Source: Vreelandella sedimenti
Lineage (GTDB): Bacteria > Pseudomonadota > Gammaproteobacteria > Pseudomonadales > Halomonadaceae
Direction of reading: 5' to 3'
DNA: 37,548 nt
NCBI RefSeq assembly: GCF_013416325.1
Contig: NZ_JACCGK010000029.1
Coordinates: 1-37,548, forward strand
A program made the position numbers and the translations under genes. Every line of letters starts with the position of its first letter. Position 1 is the first letter of the stretch. The notes under the pieces are model-generated. The model saw nothing but the letters and a program-made list of their open reading frames with translations. It had not been told where the DNA came from and did not search any database. Shown piece after piece: positions 7,570-14,045 of the stretch.

Positions 7570-8190
7570 TCAACACCAGATAGTAGTATCTCGACCAAGT
7601 GTTTCTAAATCAAGATTTGCTTTAATAACACGCAATTGGAGGAGACTTAAAATAGAGCACATAACTTCTCCTTCATCTGCAGAAATCTTCTCAAGCACAG
7701 ATTGAACTTTTATTACACCTGATTTTCTTATCACATCCAGCACCAAGTAATGACATGTTGTCATACTCGCAAGGCCTGAGTAGCGATGTAATAACTTCAG
7801 ATTATCTAACATTGGTTTTACACGTATCTGACGATCAGTCACTAATATCAAGTTCAAGCCTTGAACTCTAGCAGCCTGTCTTTTTGCTAGTAACCGTTGT
7901 TTAACGTCAGATTTTGAAAAAATGCTGGCTGGCTTAATTTCGACGAGCGTAGCAGAACCCGATGAATTAACTAGGCGAAAATCGGGGGTGTAGGGAAGAG
8001 TCTTGGCTTCATAGCAATAATAAAAGCCCTCGGGCTGAGCTTCATAAGATACAACATCATCCGAGTATTCAAAATGAAAGCATGCATCAAATTCCAGCGA
8101 CGACTCAACGGTTAGAACGTTATGATTTTTTGCGCTGGCAAATTTGTAGAGGTTTTTGACTCGGGAGTGACGAAGCTTGCGGCGATACAT
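7570..8190 (-). CDS. tnsA: TnsA-like endonuclease subunit of a Tn7-like transposase
   Basis: TnsA cuts the 5' ends of the element so that, together with TnsB, transposition is cut-and-paste. The 206-residue protein has the restriction-endonuclease fold motif: E33 in SSLEFDACFHFEY, D70 in PYTPDFRLV, and E84-I-K86 in TLVEIKPA, a PD-(D/E)xK arrangement. It is shorter than Tn7 TnsA (273 residues) and similar in size to the TnsA of type I-F CRISPR-associated elements, whose N-terminal motif style it shares (from memory). The gene is first in the operon and starts 110 bases inside the transposon end, so its promoter lies among or next to the TnsB-site repeats. GGTGAT precedes the start. Confidence 0.92.
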   Translation of the reverse strand: MYRRKLRHSRVKNLYKFASAKNHNVLTVESSLEFDACFHFEYSDDVVSYEAQPEGFYYCYEAKTLPYTPDFRLVNSSGSATLVEIKPASIFSKSDVKQRLLAKRQAARVQGLNLILVTDRQIRVKPMLDNLKLLHRYSGLASMTTCHYLVLDVIRKSGVIKVQSVLEKISADEGEVMCSILSLLQLRVIKANLDLETLGRDTTIWC

Positions 8191-8230
8191 GGCATCACCA
8201 TTATCGTAGTAATGATACTAAGAAATAGTC

Positions 8231-8300
8231 TATGCCAAGTTTTTTTGCCAATTATGCCAAGTTTTTTTGCCAATTATGCCAAGTCTAGGTGAGAGCGACA
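8231..8300. mobile_element. tnsA-proximal end of the Tn7-like element with tandem TnsB-type repeats
   Basis: Two exact 22-bp direct repeats (8231-8252 and 8253-8274, TATGCCAAG...TTGCCAAT) and a third partial copy (8275-8284) abut, like the overlapping 22-bp TnsB sites of Tn7. Read inward from outside (minus strand), the terminus begins TGTCGC at 8300, the TGT typical of Tn7-like ends. Bases 8301-8305 (AGAAA) would be the 5-bp target duplication; its second copy was not found in the window. The end stops 9 bases short of the ffs 3' boundary. Confidence 0.8.
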
Positions 8301-8309
8301 AGAAATGGA

Positions 8310-8419
8310 GGCGGCCCCAAAAGCCACATCCCGGCACACGCAGCCACCACTACCGTTGCTCCCTTCCGGGCCTGGCGGGGTTCGCAGTTTAGCGTTGCGG
8401 GAGGACCTAAGGGACCACC
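8310..8419 (-). ncRNA. ffs: 4.5S RNA, signal recognition particle RNA
   Basis: On the minus strand the sequence contains TCCTCCCGCAACGCTA, the domain-IV tetraloop region CAGGCCCGGAAGGGAGCA, and GCGTGTGCCGGGATGT, all diagnostic of bacterial SRP RNA. The boundaries come from the terminal helix GGUGGUCCC / GGGGCCGCC, which pairs over all 9 positions (two G-U). The RNA binds Ffh and targets nascent membrane proteins to FtsY/SecYEG. Its 3' side is the attachment target of the adjacent Tn7-like element, and the gene itself appears uninterrupted. Confidence 0.93.
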
Positions 8420-8425
8420 ATAACG

Positions 8426-8452
8426 GCACACTCTGTTATTTAGTAAGTGTGC
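8426..8452. other. Hairpin between tRNA-Met and ffs
   Basis: GCACACT and AGTGTGC form a perfect 7-bp stem around a 13-base loop. It has no T-run, so it may be a processing signal or weak terminator between the two RNA genes, or overlap the ffs promoter. Confidence 0.3.
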
Positions 8453-8463
8453 TGAGGCTGATG

Positions 8464-8540
8464 TGGTGGCTACGCCCTGATTTGAACAGGGGACCCCATC
8501 ATTATGAGTGATGTGCTCTAACCAGCTGAGCTACGTAGCC
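8464..8540 (-). tRNA. tRNA-Met (CAT), elongator
   Basis: On the minus strand a 77-nt cloverleaf runs from GGCTACG (acceptor) to CGTAGCC-A-CCA with the CCA encoded. The anticodon arm is CATCA-CTCATAA-TGATG, giving anticodon CAT. The stem lacks the three G-C pairs of initiator tRNA and the first acceptor pair is normal, so this is the elongator form. The D arm (AGCTGGTTAGAGC) and T arm (GTTCAAATC) are standard. Confidence 0.95.
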
Positions 8541-8586
8541 TTTCCCTCATCAACGGGTGCAGATTATGCCTACCTTAATGACGAAA

Positions 8587-8609
8587 GGCAAGCCGGAATC
8601 CGGCTTGCC
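8587..8609 (-). terminator. Terminator of the choline-binding protein gene
   Basis: GGCAAGCCGGAATCCGGCTTGCC is a near-perfect hairpin (10-bp arms). Read on the minus strand it is followed by TTTC, and it lies 32 bases after the stop of the choX-like gene. Confidence 0.65.
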
Positions 8610-8640
8610 CTGCTAGTCAACAAAGCATATCGAAATCGAC

Positions 8641-9579
8641 TTACTGAATAGCGGCACGCACGGCCTCTGCGCCTGGCTCGCCATCACGTGTTGTAACGCC
8701 GTCTAACCACTCGTCCAGTACGCTATCATTAGCCTTCAAGTAGTCACGCGCAGCATCACGGGGGTCTTCGCCATCATCCATGATCGCGCTCATGAGCTGA
8801 TTTTCCATTTCCAGCGTGAAGGTCATATTGCGCAGCAAGGTTCCCACATTAGGGCACTCATCCACGAATCCCGCTCGGGTATTCGTGTGCACAGTCGCGC
8901 CGCCTAAATTTGGGCCAAAATAGTCGTCGGCATCAGAAAGATAAGCCATATCGAAGTTAGAGTTCATGGGGTGCGGCTCCCAGCCTAAAAACACCATCCA
9001 CTGCTCATTGGGCACCCGGGCGCGCAGTTCCGCCAGCATTCCCGCTTCGCTGGAATCGATCACCTGCCAATCGCCTAACCCGTAAGCATCGTCATCGATC
9101 ATCTGCTCAATTAGCTCGTTGCCGTCGTTCCCCGCTTCGATGCCGTGCACGCTACGCTCAAACTGCTCCGCATGCTCTGCTAAATCGTTAACCGACGTTA
9201 CCCCGGCATCGTAAACGTACTGAGGTACTGCCAGGGTATACTTCGCCCCTTCCAGGTTAGTCGCCAAACGCTCAACTTCACCGCGCTCGATGTAGGGGTC
9301 ACTAATGGAGGCCATCGAGGGCATCCAGTTACCCAGGAAGACATCGAAATCATTGTTGCGCATACCGGCGTAGGCAATCGGAACGGAAACTGTATCGACG
9401 CTTGGCTCATAGCCAAGCCCTTCGAGGACTTCGCTGGCGAGCGCAGTGGTGGCGGTAATATCTGTCCAGCCCACTTCAGCAAAGCGCACGCTGCTGCACT
9501 CGTTTGCATAGGCTGCCGTTGGCAGACCCGCTGCCAGCAATAAAGCACCTGCATAGCGTGAAGAAGTTCTGCTCATCAT
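8641..9579 (-). CDS. choX: Choline/betaine ABC transporter substrate-binding protein (ChoX/ProX-like)
   Basis: A periplasmic binding protein of the OpuAC/ProX class, 312 residues. A signal peptide occupies about residues 1-25 (Arg near the N-terminus, LLLAAGLPTAAYA, cleavage before NE). The mature part has VGWTDI, IAYAGMRNNDFDVFLGNWMP, FLGWEPHPMN and NTRAGFVDECPN, the Trp- and Asp-rich motifs that form the aromatic cage for the quaternary ammonium group in ChoX proteins. It diverges from betI-betB-betA, so its product would deliver choline to the betaine pathway. No permease or ATPase gene is adjacent, so its membrane partner must be encoded elsewhere. A BetI-type palindrome lies in the shared promoter region. 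Confidence 0.88.
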   Translation of the reverse strand: MMSRTSSRYAGALLLAAGLPTAAYANECSSVRFAEVGWTDITATTALASEVLEGLGYEPSVDTVSVPIAYAGMRNNDFDVFLGNWMPSMASISDPYIERGEVERLATNLEGAKYTLAVPQYVYDAGVTSVNDLAEHAEQFERSVHGIEAGNDGNELIEQMIDDDAYGLGDWQVIDSSEAGMLAELRARVPNEQWMVFLGWEPHPMNSNFDMAYLSDADDYFGPNLGGATVHTNTRAGFVDECPNVGTLLRNMTFTLEMENQLMSAIMDDGEDPRDAARDYLKANDSVLDEWLDGVTTRDGEPGAEAVRAAIQ

Positions 9580-9600
9580 CGTAGTCCCCTTTTATAAGCT

Positions 9601-9624
9601 TATTGCCAATACATATTGCCAATA
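9601..9624. repeat. Short tandem direct repeats upstream of choX
   Basis: TATTGCCAATA occurs twice with 13-bp spacing (9601-9611 and 9614-9624), followed by a related TATTTCC. It lies 22-45 bases before the choX start, where a promoter or regulator site is expected. Confidence 0.35.
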
Positions 9625-9704
9625 CGTATTTCCAAAACATAGATACGAACACTCAGTGGCCGTAGTGGTCGCAGTGCGTAGCAATCATTGGCGCCTTTTT
9701 ATTG

Positions 9705-9718
9705 ATTGAACGTTCAAT
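9705..9718. promoter_or_regulatory. BetI operator in the choX-betI divergent region
   Basis: ATTGAACGTTCAAT is a perfect 14-bp palindrome with AT-rich flanks. It resembles the ATTGAACGTCCAAT core known from the E. coli bet operator. It lies 91 bases before betI and 126 bases before choX, so choline-responsive BetI could control both directions. Confidence 0.75.
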
Positions 9719-9808
9719 AAAAAAATGCCATCATTGTTAGGTAATCATGTCTACGCTCGGGTTTCAAGCAACGACCCTGTTAGGCATTCAACGAATTAGG
9801 AGAACGTC

Positions 9809-10429
9809 GTGCCAAAGGTGGGAATGGAACCGATACGCCGCCAGCAGTTAATCAACGCGACTATGGCAGCCATTGATGAAGTCGGCTTAGCCGAAACTAC
9901 CGTGATGCGAATTGCCCGCCATGCGGGCGTGTCAGCGGGCATTATCAGCCACTATTTTGGCGGTAAAGATGGCTTGCTGGAAGCGACGATGCGGCAAATC
10001 CTGACGGACCTGTCCGGCGCCGTTGCGGTGCGTCGCTATGCGCTGGAAGACGACTCTCCCCGCGCCCATATCGGTGCCATTATTGAGGGTAACTTTGACC
10101 GCACTCAGGTCACCGGCCCCGCCGCCAAGACATGGTTAGCGTTCTGGGCCAGCAGCATGCATAAGCCTATGCTGCAGCGTCTGCAAAATGTCAATGACCG
10201 ACGTCTTTACAGCAATTTATGTCACCAGTTCCGACGTGTTATGCCCCGCGTAGAAGCCCGAAACGCAGCACGCGGCTTAGCCGCCATGATTGATGGGTTA
10301 TGGCTGCGTGGCGCACTAACGCCAGAAGGCCTTGACGCCGAAGAGGCGCGCTACCTTGCCCACACCTATCTCGACCAACTTTTTGCTCATCATGGATGCA
10401 CCAACAAAGCATCCAACATTTACCTTTAA
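9809..10429 (+). CDS. betI: BetI, choline-responsive TetR-family repressor
   Basis: A 206-residue TetR-type repressor. The N-terminal helix-turn-helix (about residues 8-55: RRQQLINATMAAIDEVGLAE, then RIARHAGVSAGIISHYFGGK) is almost canonical BetI; the C-terminal domain binds choline. The start is GTG at 9809, preceded by TAGGAG, giving MPKVGMEPIRRQQL as in other BetI proteins. It is first in betI-betB-betA, 23 bases before betB. BetI releases its operator when choline is present, so the operon is induced by choline under osmotic stress. Confidence 0.95.
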   Translation: MPKVGMEPIRRQQLINATMAAIDEVGLAETTVMRIARHAGVSAGIISHYFGGKDGLLEATMRQILTDLSGAVAVRRYALEDDSPRAHIGAIIEGNFDRTQVTGPAAKTWLAFWASSMHKPMLQRLQNVNDRRLYSNLCHQFRRVMPRVEARNAARGLAAMIDGLWLRGALTPEGLDAEEARYLAHTYLDQLFAHHGCTNKASNIYL

Positions 10430-10452
10430 TTTTCTGATTCTTGGAGATCGAC

Positions 10453-11922
10453 ATGGCCGCTCAAGACGTACAGCCACTTTATATTGATGGTCGCCAGGTA
10501 GACGCCACCTCAGGCGATACTTTTACCGTTACCAATCCCTTTGACGGCAGCTTACTGGCCACTATCGGTCAAGCCAGCCAAGCGGATGTTGACACTGCGG
10601 TCGCCGCAGCCCAGCGCGGCCAGCGTGAGTGGGCAGCGATGAGCGGCATGGAGCGCTCACGCATCCTGCTGCGCGCCGTCGCGCTGCTAAGGGAGCGCAA
10701 TGACGAGCTAGCTGAGCTTGAAACCCGCAATACCGGTAAGCCGATCAGCGAAACGGCCAGTGTCGATATCGTTACCGGCGCAGATGCGCTGGAGTACTAC
10801 GCCGGCCTGGCGCCAGCTATTGAAGGCAGCCAGATCCCTTTGCGTGATAGCTCATTTGTGTACACCCGCCGCGAGCCCTTGGGCGTGATTGGCGCCATTG
10901 GCGCCTGGAACTACCCGATCCAAATTGCTTGCTGGAAAGCCGCCCCGGCGCTGGCGGCAGGCAACGCAGTGGTATTCAAGCCCAGCGAAGTGACCCCGCT
11001 GACCGTAATGAAACTGGCGGAAATCTTCACCGAGGCAGGCCTGCCCAACGGCGTCTTTAACGTGGTGCAGGGCGACGGCCGCGTGGGCGCCATGCTCACC
11101 GAACACCCCGGCATCGCCAAAGTCTCGTTCACTGGCGAAGCGGATACCGGCAAAAAAGTCATGGCCGCCGCTGCTAGCTCAACGCTGAAAGACGTCACCA
11201 TGGAACTGGGTGGCAAATCGCCGCTTCTGGTCTTTGCTGATGCTGATCTTGATCGCGCTGCAGACGCCGCCATGATGGCCAACTTCTACTCCAGCGGCCA
11301 AATCTGTACCAACGGCACGCGGGTATTTGTTGAGCGCAGCGTTAAAGATGCCTTTGAAGCCAAGCTGGTGGAGCGCGTTAAGCGCATCAAAGCAGGCGAC
11401 CCCATGGATCCCAGCGTCAACTTTGGTCCCCTAGTCAGCTTCGAGCATCAGGAGAAAGTGCTCTCCTATATTGCCCTGGGCAAAGAGCAAGGCGCTCGCC
11501 TGCTCGTGGGTGGCGACGACTGGAACACTGGTAGCTTTGCCAATGGCGCCTGGGCTGCACCCACCGTGTTTACCGACTGCACTGATGAGATGCGTATCGT
11601 GCGCGAAGAGATCTTTGGCCCGGTGATGTCGGTACTCGCCTTTGATGATGAGGCGGAAGTCATTCGCCGCGCCAATGACACCACCTACGGCCTGGCCGCC
11701 GGTGTCTTCAGCGAAAGCTTGAACCGCGCCCACCGCGTGATCCACCAGTTGGAAGCGGGTATTTGCTGGATTAACACCTGGGGTGAGTCACCCTCGGAGA
11801 TGCCGGTAGGCGGCTATAAAGAGTCGGGCATTGGTCGCGAAAATGGTGTTGAGACGCTCAATCACTACACCCAGACCAAGTCGGTACAAATCGAGATGGG
11901 GCCATTTGAGTCAGTGTTTTAA
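10453..11922 (+). CDS. betB: Betaine aldehyde dehydrogenase
   Basis: BetB oxidises betaine aldehyde to glycine betaine with NAD(P)+, the second step of osmoprotectant synthesis. From ATG 10453 (GGAG eight bases upstream) it has 489 residues. The aldehyde dehydrogenase motifs are intact: N153 in AWNYPIQIACWKAAPALAAGN, the general base E251 in MELGGKSPLLV, and nucleophile C285 in SSGQICTNGTR, with EEIFGPVMSV near the C-terminus. An upstream in-frame ATG at 10441 would add four residues but has a poorer ribosome binding site. It is followed by a 221-base gap with a structured element before betA. Confidence 0.96.
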   Translation: MAAQDVQPLYIDGRQVDATSGDTFTVTNPFDGSLLATIGQASQADVDTAVAAAQRGQREWAAMSGMERSRILLRAVALLRERNDELAELETRNTGKPISETASVDIVTGADALEYYAGLAPAIEGSQIPLRDSSFVYTRREPLGVIGAIGAWNYPIQIACWKAAPALAAGNAVVFKPSEVTPLTVMKLAEIFTEAGLPNGVFNVVQGDGRVGAMLTEHPGIAKVSFTGEADTGKKVMAAAASSTLKDVTMELGGKSPLLVFADADLDRAADAAMMANFYSSGQICTNGTRVFVERSVKDAFEAKLVERVKRIKAGDPMDPSVNFGPLVSFEHQEKVLSYIALGKEQGARLLVGGDDWNTGSFANGAWAAPTVFTDCTDEMRIVREEIFGPVMSVLAFDDEAEVIRRANDTTYGLAAGVFSESLNRAHRVIHQLEAGICWINTWGESPSEMPVGGYKESGIGRENGVETLNHYTQTKSVQIEMGPFESVF

Positions 11923-11955
11923 ATCAAAGCACCACTTTTTGCGCACTAACTGACC

Positions 11956-12088
11956 AGGGCGCTGGGGGTGGCTTGTAGCGAGGGTCTTTCCCCATGGCCG
12001 AAACCTGGTCCCTTCAGTTTCGGCATTCCCGCCATCCGTGGCGGTCAGATGGGAAAAGTAGCGCCCAGGGATGGGTTCACAGCGCCCT
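11956..12088. other. Structured intergenic element between betB and betA
   Basis: A closing stem AGGGCGCTG (11956-11964) / CAGCGCCCT (12080-12088) pairs perfectly over 9 bp. Inside are a long-range pairing of TTTCCCCAT with ATGGGAAAA (one mismatch) and two perfect local hairpins: CCGAAAC (11998-12004) / GTTTCGG (12017-12023) and CCGCC (12029-12033) / GGCGG (12040-12044). Together they make a branched, cloverleaf-like fold on either strand. It may be a dispersed structured repeat of the genus or an RNA element that adjusts betA expression. Confidence 0.5.
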
Positions 12089-12143
12089 CGCGTAAAGCTA
12101 CCGCCAGTAAGCCCCGCCCCATCTTCAGCCTCGGTAATTCACT

Positions 12144-13817
12144 ATGTCTCAACCACGCGAATTTGATTACATCATTATCGGCGCAGGCTCGGCTGGCAAC
12201 GTGCTCGCTACCCGCCTCACCGAAGACAGCAACGTCAGCGTACTGCTGTTAGAAGCGGGCGGGCCCGACTACCGCTTCGATTTCCGCACCCAAATGCCCG
12301 CTGCCTTGGCATTTCCACTACAGGGCAAGCGCTACAACTGGGCGTTTGAAACCGCCCCCGAGCCGCATATGGATGGTCGCCGCATGGAGTGTGGTCGTGG
12401 CAAAGGGCTGGGCGGCTCCTCGCTGATTAACGGCATGTGCTATATCCGCGGTAATGCACTCGATTACGACAACTGGGCCAAACAGCCCGGCCTCGAAGAT
12501 TGGGACTACCTAAGCTGCCTGCCCTACTTCAAAAAGTGCGAAGCCCGCGACATTGGACCCAACAGCTACCACGGCGGTGACGGCCCGGTCAGCGTGACCA
12601 CGCCAAAAGCGGATAACAACCCGCTTTATCGCACCTTTATTGAAGCCGGTAAGCAGGCTGGCTACCCGGAAACCGAAGACGTTAACGGCTACCAGCAAGA
12701 AGGCTTCGGCCCTATGGATCGCTTCGTTACGCCCAAAGGCCGCCGCGCATCAACGGCCCGAGGCTACCTGGATACCGCCAAACAGCGCCACAACCTCACT
12801 ATCGAAACACACGCCGTTACCGACGTTATTGAGTTTGAAGGTAAACGTGCTGTGGGGGTGCGTTATGAGCAGAAAGGCGAAAAACAGCAGGCCTACGCCC
12901 GCCGTGAAGTACTCCTGTGCGGTGGCGCCATCGCTTCCCCGCAAATTCTGCAGCGCTCAGGCATCGGCAACCCTGAACTGCTGAAGGAACTGGGTATCGA
13001 GACGGTTCACGCCCTGCCCGGCGTGGGTGAAAACCTCCAGGATCACCTGGAGATGTACATCCAGTACGAGTGCAAAGAACCCATCTCGCTCTACCCCGCG
13101 CTAAAGTGGTATAACCAGCCCAAAATTGGCGTCGAGTGGCTGTTCAATGGCACCGGCGTGGGCGCCAGTAACCAGTTTGAATCCTGTGGTTTTATCCGCA
13201 GCCGCGATGAAGAGGAGTGGCCCAATTTGCAGTACCACTTTCTGCCCATTGCCATTAGCTACAACGGCAAAAGCGCGGTACAGGCTCATGGCTTCCAGGC
13301 CCACGTTGGCTCAATGCGCTCAGAAAGCCGCGGGCATATCCGTCTGACGTCAAAGGATCCACACGCGGCGCCCAGCATCCTGTTCAACTACATGGCCAAA
13401 GAGAAAGACTGGGAAGAGTTCCGCGATGCAATCCGCCTGACTCGCGACATCATCGCTCAGCCAGCCTTTGATAAATACCGTGGTCGCGAGATAGCACCAG
13501 GGCCCGACGTGCAGTCGGATGCCGAGCTCGATGCCTTCGTCAAACAGCACGCCGAAACCGCCTACCACCCCTGCGGTAGCTGCCGTATGGGCGAGGGTGA
13601 AATGGCCGTCACCGACGGCCAGGGTCGTGTCCATGGTATTGAAGGCCTTCGCGTCGTAGATGCCTCACTGTTTCCGGTGATTCCCACCGGCAACCTGAAT
13701 GCGCCCACCATTATGTTGGCCGAGAAAATCGCCGACCGTATCAAAGGCCATGAGCCACTTCCCCGCGCCAGCGTTGACTATTACGTAGCCAACGGTGCAC
13801 CGGCCAAACGCGCCTGA
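12144..13817 (+). CDS. betA: Choline dehydrogenase (GMC oxidoreductase)
   Basis: BetA oxidises choline to betaine aldehyde (and can carry it on to betaine) with FAD, feeding electrons into the respiratory chain at the membrane. It has 557 residues, the usual length. The N-terminal dinucleotide-binding motif is DYIIIGAGSAGNVLATRL (residues 6-23), followed by the GMC signature GRGKGLGGSSLINGM, and the active-site HPCGSCRMG with H475 near the C-terminus. NLNAPTIMLAEKIAD holds the second conserved position. It is the last gene of the bet cluster and is followed by a strong terminator. Confidence 0.96.
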   Translation: MSQPREFDYIIIGAGSAGNVLATRLTEDSNVSVLLLEAGGPDYRFDFRTQMPAALAFPLQGKRYNWAFETAPEPHMDGRRMECGRGKGLGGSSLINGMCYIRGNALDYDNWAKQPGLEDWDYLSCLPYFKKCEARDIGPNSYHGGDGPVSVTTPKADNNPLYRTFIEAGKQAGYPETEDVNGYQQEGFGPMDRFVTPKGRRASTARGYLDTAKQRHNLTIETHAVTDVIEFEGKRAVGVRYEQKGEKQQAYARREVLLCGGAIASPQILQRSGIGNPELLKELGIETVHALPGVGENLQDHLEMYIQYECKEPISLYPALKWYNQPKIGVEWLFNGTGVGASNQFESCGFIRSRDEEEWPNLQYHFLPIAISYNGKSAVQAHGFQAHVGSMRSESRGHIRLTSKDPHAAPSILFNYMAKEKDWEEFRDAIRLTRDIIAQPAFDKYRGREIAPGPDVQSDAELDAFVKQHAETAYHPCGSCRMGEGEMAVTDGQGRVHGIEGLRVVDASLFPVIPTGNLNAPTIMLAEKIADRIKGHEPLPRASVDYYVANGAPAKRA

Positions 13818-13843
13818 ACATTTAGTCTGTTTTTTACTCCAAA

Positions 13844-13873
13844 CGTCATGGCTTGTCGCCATGGCGTTTTTTT
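13844..13873 (+). terminator. Terminator of the bet operon
   Basis: CGTCATGGC-TTGTC-GCCATGGCG forms a strong stem followed by seven Ts, 27 bases after the betA stop. Confidence 0.85.
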
Positions 13874-13946
13874 AGCTTTGTGCATCGCGTTTAAAGCGCC
13901 AAACATGCCTAAATACTTGCACGAGGCAGCTTTCATCTGCCAACAT

Positions 13947-13962
13947 TCAAACAAGTGTTCGA
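13947..13962. promoter_or_regulatory. Candidate fatty-acid regulator operator upstream of fadE
   Basis: TCAAACAAGTGTTCGA is a 16-bp imperfect palindrome (arms TCAAACA / TGTTCGA, one mismatch) about 85 bases before fadE. It resembles the CAAAC-N2-4-GTTTG motif of the TetR-type regulator PsrA. Assignment to PsrA is inference. Confidence 0.4.
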
Positions 13963-14045
13963 TTAACGGTTTATTGCCGTTTCTTATTAAGATTTATCTA
14001 ACAACAGCTGGCCTGCAATAAAGGCCAACAACAGAGAGAGACGCT

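Noticed and set aside
1..8300. CRISPR array or cas genes associated with the Tn7-like element
   Set aside because: No regularly spaced repeats of 28-37 bp and no Cas-like protein seen on either strand. An isolated guide matching the ffs end was also not seen by eye.
9198..9554. 118-residue minus-strand ORF inside choX
   Set aside because: Frame-shifted shadow of the binding protein gene with no ribosome binding site or family resemblance.
9601..9630. TATTGCCAATA repeats as a second transposon end on the other side of ffs
   Set aside because: They share TTGCCAAT with the TnsB repeats, but spacing and flanks differ, no TGT terminus is present and the neighbouring genes are ordinary chromosomal ones.
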